A DNA stretch of 64,000 nt. Source: Thalassia testudinum (Eukaryota; Streptophyta; Magnoliopsida; Alismatales; Hydrocharitaceae). Numbering within the stretch: the stretch's first letter is position 1; the number at the start of each line of letters is the position of its first letter. Where the stretch lies: assembly GCA_037157565.1 (NCBI GenBank), contig JAZHRO010000002.1:39328501-39392500 (forward strand). The letters are read 5' to 3'. Shown in pieces: positions 55,407-64,000 of this stretch. The notes under the pieces were generated by a model. The model ran no database searches, had not been told where the DNA came from, and was given only the letters and a program-made list of their open reading frames with translations. A program made the position numbers and the translations under genes.

Positions 55407-56961
55407 TGAAATTGCACTAGAGGGGGGGTGAGTAGTGAAATTATATTATATTGTAATGAAAAATTCAATCGCAAAAGCTGACACCAGATTTTTAGGTGGA
55501 AACCCAAGATGGGTGAAAACCACCACCTAAGCCAATCCCTTGACTTAAGATTTTCGATCACAAGGTGATCAATCCACTAACCACACTACCTAAACGAGGG
55601 TAGTGTACTTCAATTACAAATCCCACCTCTAATCCCTAAACGGAGCTTTCTCCCTTCAAAATGAAGAGAAGGGGACCTGACAAGCCAGATACTCAAAGTA
55701 AAAAAATAAGAATTAAAACAACACCTATAGAGCACCCCAATATGTTAATTACTTTCTTATTTACTAAGCATAAAAAGAACTCCCTGAGGCTTTGCAGAAT
55801 AGAGTGAGCCGGGAGTATGGATTTGCCTTTTGATTAGAGTGTTGGCACAGCACAAGGGCAAGATGAAGCTCAGAGTAGTGAGATAGTGATTTTTCTAAGG
55901 GAATTGAATCTCAAGAGGTGTATTTTGCCTAAGAGGGGTTGTAGTCTATTTATAAACAAGTTTGGAACCTTCAAGAATACTTGGGAGAATTCTCCTAGCC
56001 ATTGGAGACAAATCCCAAGAGATTGGGATGAAATCCACCACAAATCAGGGTAATGATGAGTCTGACAGCAATATCAGATGTCTAATTTCAGGGTCAAACA
56101 TCTTATAAGACGTCTGATTATAATTTTGGTCGTCTAATACTATAGGCCATCCTGAACAGACTTCATTGGATCAAAAGGACGTTTGATATTTTCACATAAG
56201 ACATCTGATTAAGTTATTGGACGTCTAATAAAGGGTGAATTCATTCCTGTTTTGATCAGATCCAAACAGGATTCTAGATTTGAAGAATCAGACATCGTTA
56301 TGGACGTCTGAGGGAATCACCAGACGTCTGGAAACCTAAAAAGACTTGGCTACGATACCTGACAAAAGATCTTATGTTCGTAATGAAATACGCACAAAAA
56401 AAAAGTGGGCAACGGTCCAAAGGTATACGTCTGGAAGCATGTCCAGACGTCTGAAAATACATTTTTACCTGTTATCTGAACAACGAAGATAGGTGCTTAG
56501 TCTAACGGTTATTTGGAGGACGTCCAGGTAAAGCATCGGACGTCTGGATGAGGTTATGGAAGTCTGAGACACTTGTCAGATGTCTTAAAGTTGAAAATCA
56601 GACGTCTGACAATTGTTTTAGACGTCTGATAAGAGTCTTAGTGTTAGGTTTTTGTTTCTAATTTATCCTAAGTGTAGAGAGCCTAAGTTAGCTATTTATA
56701 AGTTATGTTTGGGAGCTCTTTACAATATTTCTAGACTCAAATAAAATCAAATTTACAACCTTTGAAAGTTTATATGAAAAAGCCTATGACCTAATACTTA
56801 TGCTACTTGTCTTCACGCTTTTAATCTCCCGTCTTAGAAAACTTTATGAAACCTGTAATTATGTTATTATAGAGAGAAACAATATGCTACGCTTATTTTT
56901 TATTTCATTTTCTTCATTTTGTAAAATCATCAAAATATTATATATGAGTAGTTGAACTATC
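55407..56961 (-). repeat. SIRE 5' LTR
   Basis: Its 3' end is ...CACCCCCCCTCTAGTGCAATTTCA on the element strand, written here as blocks CACCCCCCCTCTAG and TGCAATTTCA, directly before the primer binding site. It shares AGGTGGAAACCCA and ACCACCACCTAA blocks with the solo LTR at 5201-6936. The 5' end is placed at about 56961 from the ATTTTGATGAT block; the expected TG start is mutated. It holds about nine GACGTC palindromes between 56110 and 56630. Confidence 0.75.
56115..56635. promoter_or_regulatory. GACGTC palindrome array in SIRE LTR (second copy)
   Basis: About nine intact GACGTC cores plus several decayed forms (GACATC, GATGTC). The decay is mostly C-to-T or G-to-A, as expected for methylated CpG. 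Confidence 0.55.
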
Positions 56962-56964
56962 TCT

Positions 56965-57706
56965 CTCCATTTTCAATACAAAGGGAAGGCCAATCCTACA
57001 GAGTATAAATTGATTTCAGAAATGAATCGAAAGATAGAGAACTTATACATTTTAAAGCAGATTCCTGAAGTTGATCCATTCTATATTGAATTCAAGCAGT
57101 CTTCACATCAATCTATTCGGGAGTTGGACTTCCTTGATTAGTTTAAGGAGCGTGTAAAATAGATGAAAGAAAACAATGACCCTAGGTAAGTCGACGATTT
57201 TGATGTTATTGCTAAAATCCTGCTGAGTTATGGAAATTATCATTCAGGATTTATAATAAATGGCTTTAGATTCAAGATAAGATCAATTGATGATGAGAAG
57301 ATAATGCAATATGCTGGAGTCATTGTCAGTTGCAATATGACGACTGATTGTGATGAGTACTATGGCCAAATCATTGAAATTATGGAGTTGAGCTTCAGAT
57401 ACGATTGCAGAGTGGCCTTGTTTAAGTGTGATTGGTTCGATATTTTTAAGAATGGCATTGGCTTCAAGAAGGATGTTAAACACGATTTCTTAAGTTTAAA
57501 TACGAACCACCGTATTGTTCAGACAACAAAACCATTGGCCTTAGCATGTCAAGTGTCACAAGTATTTTATGTGTCCGATAATAGTAGGAATGGATGGGTA
57601 ATACCTATCAGAACTGTGTCGCATGAATACTTTGAAAATGATAAGGACATTGATCTTGATTTTGAATTTGAAGCTTATCAAGAAATTCCAGAAGAAGGAC
57701 AATAAG
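56965..57706 (+). pseudogene. CACTA transposase C-terminal piece with DUF4216-like domain
   Basis: The first part (56965-57300) encodes YKGKANPTEYKLIS, ENLYILKQIPEVDPFYIEF and a degenerate middle with stops near 57141 and 57160. The second part stays open from 57304 to 57705 and matches the DUF4216 type found at the C-terminus of TNP2 proteins: DEYYGQIIEIMELSFRYDC, VALFKCDWFD, and the block VSQVFYVSDNSRNGWVIPI. It ends with a TAA after an acidic tail. Confidence 0.82.
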
Positions 57707-57709
57707 TAG

Positions 57710-58430
57710 TCGGAGCGTTAGGCAACGACATATAAGATATATTGTTTATTTTAGGAAGCTTTTATTTCAATCATTAGTTCATTATTTCCTATTACATCTT
57801 AATATAAGATTTGGAACCTGCTAAGAGATCCACCATCATCTCTAGAATGATAGTATCATCTCATACCATAAGTCAGACATTGTGTTACTATTGAAAATAT
57901 CATCCCTGATAATGTAAAAAAAGATAAGAGGTTCTATGTTGTAAACATTATGCTCATAAAACACACAAATTGAATAACTTCACCCACATAAACGGTTAAC
58001 AGAACATGCTATATGACATTGTTTTTTGGATCTGACGTAATAAGCCAGTATTATTTTTGTAAGGAATGTAATAAATCAGCATTCACTACATAAAAAATTA
58101 AAAACCATAGAATCGAAATTTTTTCATTTCCTTTTGAAAGAATTTGTGAATAAGTCAATAGCAACAATAATCAAGACTTATCTCACATAAAGACAGGCTA
58201 TGGACACTTCATTTTCAACATCTATCCCGTGCCATTCTAGTTCTTAGGTCCAAATAAACAACATCTTATTCCCTTCCAACAATTTCAACTTTCCCAGGCC
58301 TTCTTATAAGGGCTCAAAATCCATCCTTATAAGGTTACTATACAAAATCACACCTCTAAATTGGATGATATTTGCTATGGTTGTGGATTTTGTGAATTTA
58401 TGTAACACAATCTCTAACTTATGTTATGAC
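57710..58430. other. Unassigned AT-rich stretch
   Basis: I see no coding region. It should include the 3' end of the CACTA element, but no terminal repeat was identified. CACTACATAAAAAAT at 58087 is CACTA-like but in the wrong orientation for this element's 3' end. Confidence 0.4.
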
Positions 58431-58721
58431 CTAGTTTGCAAAATTTGGACCCAAGATGAGTTGCCTTGACCAAGTTTGCAAAAAGGTCCTGTCTGATTAC
58501 ATTTCTACCCCTAACTTTCAAAAACCCTTGCTAACAGCCCCCTATCTTTCTCATCGTCTTCACAAGTAGGTCCCTCCGCCATTATGGCGGAGGAAACCTA
58601 CTCCGACGACATTTGACAGAGAAGATCTCCTTGATTGCTTGGAGGATCTCTTCCAAAATTGGAAGAAAATCCTCTAAGGAATCCCCGTCAGTATGAACCC
58701 ATCTTTAAGCACTGATTCCCT

Positions 58722-58755
58722 CCAAATCTCTCATGCGAACACATGAGAGATTTGG
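58722..58755. repeat. Inverted repeat upstream of the antisense TATA, LTR M
   Basis: CCAAATCTCTCATG faces CATGAGAGATTTGG around CGAACA, a perfect 14-bp stem close to that of LTR E. The single mismatch position of E is paired here. Confidence 0.85.
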
Positions 58756-58835
58756 GCATCCTAACAATTCCCATCTTCGGTGACCTTCCAAGCTTGGGAA
58801 GCTTGCCTCCCAAGCCCTAACCGCCCTTCAGAGAC

Positions 58836-58845
58836 CTATTTAAAG
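58836..58845 (+). promoter_or_regulatory. Antisense TATA-like box in LTR M
   Basis: CTATTTAAAG lies about 80 bp past the hairpin, as in the other copies. Confidence 0.4.
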
Positions 58846-59276
58846 AAGCCCAGATCGCCTCGACTCCTCCATGCTCGATTTCGATCGCGAATACCCCCAA
58901 TTCTTCTCTTCCCCTCACGACCGAAGGCTCCTCAATGTCCGGCAACCTTTCCTGCTCCTCCTCGTCGTCCGACCGCCATACCTGCGGTAGATTCCTCCTC
59001 CCTACCTTCATCTGCATCTCACCGTACCAGCAGGCACCACTCCCTCTTCATCCTCGCCGTTCCCACCTCACCGGAGCTACCTTAGTCTCCGGCGTTGACC
59101 ATACCAGACCCGACACCCTCATGCCCCCCTTCGTCCATTAACTCCCTAGATAAGTTCCCTGTCCCCTCTACTTTCTTCTCAGCCCGTTATTTTCCAAAAT
59201 CGACCACTGCCTCCCTTCACACCTCCATCCATTCCATCTCCGACCACCACCTCCGGTGTAACGACCCGGTTCCCGA

Positions 59277-60611
59277 AGCTCTGGCGTCCCTGTGTGTTAG
59301 GGCGTTGATACGCCCCTCAGCTCTAGGTGCGGACGAAGCAGCCACACTCTGCGTCGGACGGGTAGGTGCTGGCCGGTACCCTCCTCGCGACTGCGGTCCT
59401 CCTCCTCGCGCCTGGAAACCCTGGCCTCCTGCGCGCCCTCCAGTGCTCTGCGCGGGAAGTATCTGCTGACCTCCTACCCTAGATGGGCAGTCCCTCCTGA
59501 CGTGGCCCGGCTGGCCACACTGGTAGCAGAGGGGAACCCGACTCCCGCCCTCAGTGAGTCCCTGCTGTCGGTTAGGCGGGGGTCCGGTGCTGGCGACTGG
59601 CCCCTGTCGAGGGCCCCCAAAGGCCACTGATGGCCCTGCACAACGTGACGGCTCTCCTGCGGACGCCACGTGTCTCCGTTCTCGCCGGCCCTGTGAGAAG
59701 TCTGGCTGAAAGGGCCTCTTCCGCCCGCCGTCGGTCTCTCGCGCGGACGGGTTGGTCTCCTCGTAAGTCATGGCTGCCTCTACCACTCTCGAAAACGTCG
59801 GCAGCTTCAAGGGTTTGACATACCCCCGGATCGCAGGCCGGAGCCCCTCGGTGAACCTCCAAAGGCGCTCCTCCTCAGTGGCTACCGCTGTCGCTGCAAA
59901 GCGGGACAGCTCCAAGAAACGCGTGCGGTACGCGCTCACGGTCATCGTCCCTTGGCGGAGAGTGTGGAACTCCCGCCTCCTCTGGTCCTGCCACGTCTGG
60001 GGAAAGTACTGCTCGCAGAAGAGGGTGACGAACTGGTCCCACGTCGGCTCGTCCCTCTCCTGTCCCCGGACCGCCCTCCACCACCGGTGTGCCGCACTCT
60101 CCAGCTGGTACGTGGCAAAGGCCACGCGGCACTCCACCGGGGGGCGAAGGGTGTCGAAGATCTTCTCCAGCTGCTCCAGCCAGTCCTCTGCCTCGGTCGG
60201 GTCCTCATCCCCCTTGAAGGAGGGGGGCTTCAGCTTCCGGAACTGTCCGAAAAGCTCGAAGTGGTGCTGTAGGGGAGGTGCTGGTGCACCTCCAGGCGAA
60301 GGTGTCTCGTGTACAGAAGTGTCGGAGGAAGGTGGGGGCGGCAGGGGCCCATCCCCTCCCTCGTGTCCAGCGCCGCGTCCGTCGCGTGGCCCCACAGAGG
60401 ACTCCCCCTCTGCAACCCCAGGAGGAGGTGCTCGGGGCGGTGGGTGGAGCTCCTCTCGTACAATATCCCGTATCAGTCTGGCGAGGTCCTGGGCCTGGAT
60501 GCCAGGGAGTGGTGGCTGGTCCACCGAGACATCAACGACAGCACGTCCACCTCGCCGACCTCGCCCTCAGCCGCGCCCGCGGCCAGTCTCGCCAGTCCCA
60601 CGACGAGGCAT
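59277..60611 (-). pseudogene. Tekay gag, truncated, with an early nonsense codon
   Basis: The original start ATG is at 60609-60611. Codon 15 is TGA (60567-60569) where the full-length copy has CGA, a C-to-T change at a CpG, so translation would stop early. Downstream the frame stays open: gag domain, CCHC knuckle CYQCGQPGHVRRDC near 59500, and the Arg/Gly-rich tail to about 59277, where the deletion join ends homology. Confidence 0.88.
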
Positions 60612-60775
60612 CTCCTGCAAGGAGACGCGAAACAAAACGGAAACGTCAAAACAGACGGTACCTAACAACACTTCTAAGAGCTCAAGTCAAGAGATATGTT
60701 GTGGTGGCTACTCCAGCTATAAACATGTGAATTGGTTATTTTCCAGTCAATTGATTCACTTCTCGGGACGACCTT

Positions 60776-60787
60776 GCTCTGATACCA
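60776..60787 (-). other. Primer binding site of the truncated Tekay copy
   Basis: The minus strand reads TGGTATCAGAGC, three bases past the LTR end at 60791, exactly as in the full-length element. Confidence 0.9.
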
Positions 60788-60790
60788 TCT

Positions 60791-63483
60791 TGTAACGACC
60801 CGGTTCCCGAGTCCCTACGAGACACGAGAACCGGACCGACTCGACTAATCCCAAGACCCAGTCGTCCAACGAGGAAGTAACCAAAAGACAGTAAAATAAA
60901 CCACATTCAGCATGAATATAACTAACAGTAAGAAAGCACAGCAGTAAGGAAAGAAACTACTACAGTAGGCACCACCACAACAGTAAAACAACATTTATCA
61001 TATAACAAAAACTGCAGGTAAAGAAGGTACAGCGGAAACAAAACTACTCACTAGAACAGAAACAAAAGAAGGTACAAAGCTGTGGCAACTCTACTGGACC
61101 CTACTCGGCCCAGCGTCCTCTGCAGCCGCCGACCCTGGCTGCTCAACACCTGGTCCTGAAAAAGGTAACGAGTGTAACACGTCAGCAAAACGCTGAGTAG
61201 AGTGGCAAACTAACTAAAGGCAACAGTAGAGTGTACAGTAGCTGTTATGTTCTATTACTTTCTTTTATTTACATCTTTCAATTTTTCTCACTATTTCATT
61301 TACTTCTCAGATCCTTTACTTGATCTCGGATGTCCTCGTGGGACGATCTTGATTGCAGTCTTTTCCAAAAGTAGAAGTAGCACGTGGTGCTCTCCTGGCC
61401 GGGAGAGTCCCCCGTGGTGATCCTACCCTCAGTCAACCACCCCAAGGTCACTAACAGACGTAACGGTGACTACGGCACGCGCGATAAACGCACAGGTAGC
61501 TAGCCCGTACTGGCACGCGGTCAGTCGTTTCCGTTAACGGGTGCGCCCAAAGCACAGCACGGAACCAGGGCAGAGCCCTCTCAGTAACAGGGGTCCAACC
61601 CCTCCACAGTAACCAAACCGGGGCCTTGCCCCTCCACAGTCCGCGCACCCTCGCCTGACTACCCTGGTTTGCCCTAGTGGGCCTAACAAGTCGGTGAAGG
61701 AGGCTAGCAGAACCCCGGGGCCCGTGGGGTAGCTAGTACTCTCCTAACACTACTAGCTCTCCTCGGTACTACGTACACGAGGGCCAACAAGTCGGTACAG
61801 AGCGGCCAAGCCTAACCCCGGGTCCCTGGGGCGGCTGGCCCCACTCTGCACTAAAACAGGTACAGGTACTTCCCTTGGTACTGCGTACCCAAGAGACAGT
61901 ACAAACTACATCTCAGTTCCATTCCTTTTCTTTCCAGGAGTTCCACTCCTAATTCCCCGTAGGGTTCCAGCCCTTTATCTCAGAACATCATATGTTTCAC
62001 TTTCCAGATTCACGTTCTCAATTTCCATGATCTCAAACATGTTTCTTTGTTCATAACAGGCAGCTGTTAATTAATTTCACAGGCAGCTTATATATTCCTT
62101 TCCATTTTTCCAAGACTGCAGTAATATACATTCCACTAGTTTTTCCATCCTAGGATTCATGCCATATCCTAGGATCTATCATACAATCTAGTTTTTCCGG
62201 CCCTAGGATTCATGCAACACCTAGGAGCTATCATTCCATACATTTCTCATTCCTAGGATTCATGCAATGCCCTAGGTTCTAGTTATGGTTCCATACTTTA
62301 ACAGATTTTATTAATACTTAAAACCACTCTACCAGGTACAACGGGAGTAATGGGGGCGTGGTCGGGAATCCCGCGCGCCTCCGCGACTCTCAAGACGGCA
62401 ACCGAACGAGGTCCTATCACAAGGATCAAACACAAGGAGTATCTCAAAACAGTGTATAGCTACTGTAGGCGGGTAGAGGAATAAATTCTGAAACGAACGC
62501 AACTCGAATCGCGGAAAACGGAGCCCAAACGGGCCCTAACGGGTCGAGAAAGACAATACTGTGCAAAATCAGACGTCTGGAACTCCTTCCAGACGTCTTA
62601 AACGGTGGATCAGAGAATTACCTGTTCGGCTTGGTTCCCCGGACGTCCAGAAGTCTGTGGGGACGTCTCTCCTAGATCCCAGACGTCCGATGGTCTCTCC
62701 GGACGTCTGGAGGTCACTCCCGCCGTCTGGTACAACTTCCAGACGTCTGATTCGCAAAGGATGACGAATCGAGCACCTGCGCACAGCCAACCCTCCTCCC
62801 TCAGTACGGTCAGTCGACAAAAGGAAGGAGAAAGCGGAACTCACCTTTCAGACGTCTGTATGATCTCACAGACGTCGACCTTGTCGTCTGGATATCAGTC
62901 CAGACGTCTGATTCTGGAGAATTTTCCAGAATCAGAACCTCGCTCGGCCTCCGCTCGCGACGCCGCCCGCGTCGCACCTCGCGCGTCCGCTGCTCCGCCC
63001 GCAGCAGGTCCCTCTCCGCGACGCTCTGCGCCCCCTGCGCCCTCCGTCGGCCGGCCAAGCCGCTCCCGGCGAGCTCGCCCTCACGGCAGAGCCCCGCCCT
63101 CGCACGCCGCAGCTCCTCCGCGCCTACTGCGGCCGCCGCTGCCGCTGCGCCCTCGCGTCCGCTCGCTCTCGCGCACAGGCAGGAGAGAAGGAGGAAGATG
63201 GTGGAGACGGGAGGGGAGGCGTGCCCCCTCCCCCTTTTAACGCCGCGCGGAGAGGAGGGAGAGACGGCCGCAGTCGCCTGCAGCCGCTGAGAAGATGCGG
63301 ATCGCAGGTCTGCGCGCACAGGCGCGCAGACGAATATCCCGTGCGAGCATAACTGTTCGCCAGACGTCTGTAAACTATCCCGGACGTCTGGTCAGACGTC
63401 CGGATGTGATCCCAGACGTCTTTACAGACGTCTGGGCCACCTCCCAGACGTCTTAAAAGACGTCTGGGCACGCGCTCGTTACA
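60791..63483 (-). repeat. 5' LTR of the truncated Tekay copy
   Basis: 2,693 bp, same ends (TGTAACGA/TCGTTACA) and same GACGTC array as the full-length copy, including the 32-bp unit missing from that copy's 5' LTR. More substitutions separate it from the full-length copy's two LTRs than separate those from each other, so it is an independent insertion. Confidence 0.93.
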
Positions 63484-64000
63484 TCCGGCGAGGCCATCCC
63501 ACCTCCACAGGCCACCAAAACCCTCGCCGACAAGCCCACAACCTCCGCCACACATCACTGAGCACTTCCCCTCACTTCACTCACCACGCCACTCACCCAA
63601 ATCACCCCCCAAACACACCCACTCATATGCACACAGTGTGCCCTAGGCACGCACTCACAGACACCTACACGTCACGCCACCACCCCCAGCACATCCGCCG
63701 TGCTCCAGCAATCCACCCTAAGCGTTTTGACATGGCCAAAAGGCTGTACTCTTGATTTCAGGTTCAGGCCCCATCCGCCATTGGTACGCAAGCTTGAAGC
63801 TTGCTTGAAGCCACTCCAGGTACTACCAAGCCCAGGCTGAAGTCCCAGGCTATGCGGACTTACTTTGCGCACGCACTCAAGCCCTCAATTGGAGTCAAAG
63901 GCCTTTACAGCAGCTGCAATTGAAAGCATCATCCCTGCTACAGGCACGCGAGGAAAGGAGGCGCAGATAGTCCCACCTCGAATACGCAAAAGCGCCTGCA

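Larger units (their letters stand above)
52993..56961 (-). mobile_element. SIRE/Maximus-type copia element, 5' half only
   Basis: On the minus strand it runs: 5' LTR (56961-55407), primer binding site, gag, coiled-coil region, zinc knuckle, protease and the first part of integrase, then stops at about 52993 inside the pre-integrase zinc region (CDSC). RT, RNase H and the 3' LTR are missing, and no target duplication remains. The loss removed some transposase codons too, so a deletion spanning the element's 3' end and the neighbouring CACTA sequence is the simplest reading. Confidence 0.85.
22854..57710 (+). mobile_element. CACTA (En/Spm-type) DNA transposon, multiply interrupted
   Basis: A TNP2-type transposase is readable on the plus strand in three pieces: 25097-25902, 51588-52990 and 56965-57706. 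The first gap is filled by LTR J and its nested insertions, the second by a truncated SIRE element. The 5' non-coding part (about 22854-25096) holds repeated GTGAC/GTCAC motifs, GTGAGGTGTGCCCAC motifs, a 49-bp tandem array and a long foldback. I did not find a convincing pair of CACTA terminal repeats, so both outer ends are approximate. Without insertions the element would be about 5 kb as preserved. Confidence 0.7.
59257..63483 (-). mobile_element. Tekay/Del element with large internal deletion
   Basis: On the minus strand: complete 5' LTR (63483-60791), primer binding site, most of gag, then a direct jump to the last 20 bp of the 3' LTR (59276-59257). All of pol and almost all of the 3' LTR are gone. 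A perfect duplication, TCCGG, flanks it at 59252-59256 and 63484-63488, so both original outer ends are kept. The join shows a 6-bp microhomology (TCCCGA, 59271-59276) shared by the gag and LTR sequences of the full-length copy. Confidence 0.92.
58430..64000 (-). mobile_element. Athila-type LTR 'M' (partial), split by a truncated Tekay element
   Basis: M consists of 58430-59256 and 63489-64000. It aligns by eye with LTR E from GACCTA-TTTGCAAAA near 17695 onward. Its 3' terminal part is missing at the left and its 5' part runs off the window. It has the hairpin (58722-58755), a TATA-like CTATTTAAAG (58836-58845), the TGTACTCTTGATTTCAGG segment near 63745 and the AGTCCCACCTCG motif at 63971. 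Removing the Tekay copy and one TCCGG restores continuity. Confidence 0.75.

Noticed and set aside
58087..58101. CACTACATAAAAAAT as the CACTA terminal repeat
   Set aside because: It reads in the 5'-end orientation, while the plus-strand transposase requires the reverse complement at its 3' end. No partner was found.

Overview
This window is plant nuclear DNA, almost certainly from an angiosperm. It is a retrotransposon graveyard containing one intact-looking host gene. The lineages recognised by protein motifs are Athila and Tekay/Del (Ty3/gypsy), SIRE/Maximus (Ty1/copia) and CACTA (TNP2-type transposase), together with a plant-specific FLZ zinc-finger gene. I cannot name the species. Everything was read by eye; family names rest on motif recognition, not on a search.

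Layout. 1-9247: 3' part of a plus-strand Athila element (decayed gag, long pol, 3' LTR), with a SIRE solo LTR (5201-6936) in its LTR. 9248-10544: unassigned. 10545-16108: Athila-type LTR C (minus) with a second one, LTR D (12359-15191), inside it. 17116-19860: solo LTR E with a perfect 5-bp target duplication. 19866-22850: host-like DNA with the two-exon FLZ gene on the minus strand (21586-22012). About 22854-57710: a broken CACTA transposon. Its transposase lies in three pieces (25097-25902, 51588-52990, 56965-57706), because a stack of LTR insertions (25903-51582) and a truncated SIRE element (52993-56961) sit in it. 57710-58430: unassigned. 58430-64000: another Athila-type LTR (M, running off the window) split by an internally deleted Tekay element (59257-63483, minus).

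The central stack is nested five deep: CACTA transposase, LTR J (25903-51582), LTR F (about 27231-45277), 5-kb LTR G (29678-45066), and a full-length Tekay chromovirus (32872-43251) with near-identical LTRs and the target duplication CTTAT. A second solo LTR, H (45470-48113), also sits in J. When the insertions are removed, the host sequences rejoin; the CACTA frame continues exactly across J.

Three signals stand out. (1) Dense arrays of the palindrome AGACGTCT occur in LTRs of two unrelated superfamilies (SIRE copia and Tekay gypsy). (2) Seven Athila-type LTR copies share a TATA-like box pointing antisense, about 0.9 kb from the LTR 3' end, with an inverted repeat 60-90 bp upstream of it; the arms differ between copies but stay self-complementary. 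(3) A 256-bp foldback resembling a small-RNA precursor lies just upstream of the CACTA transposase.
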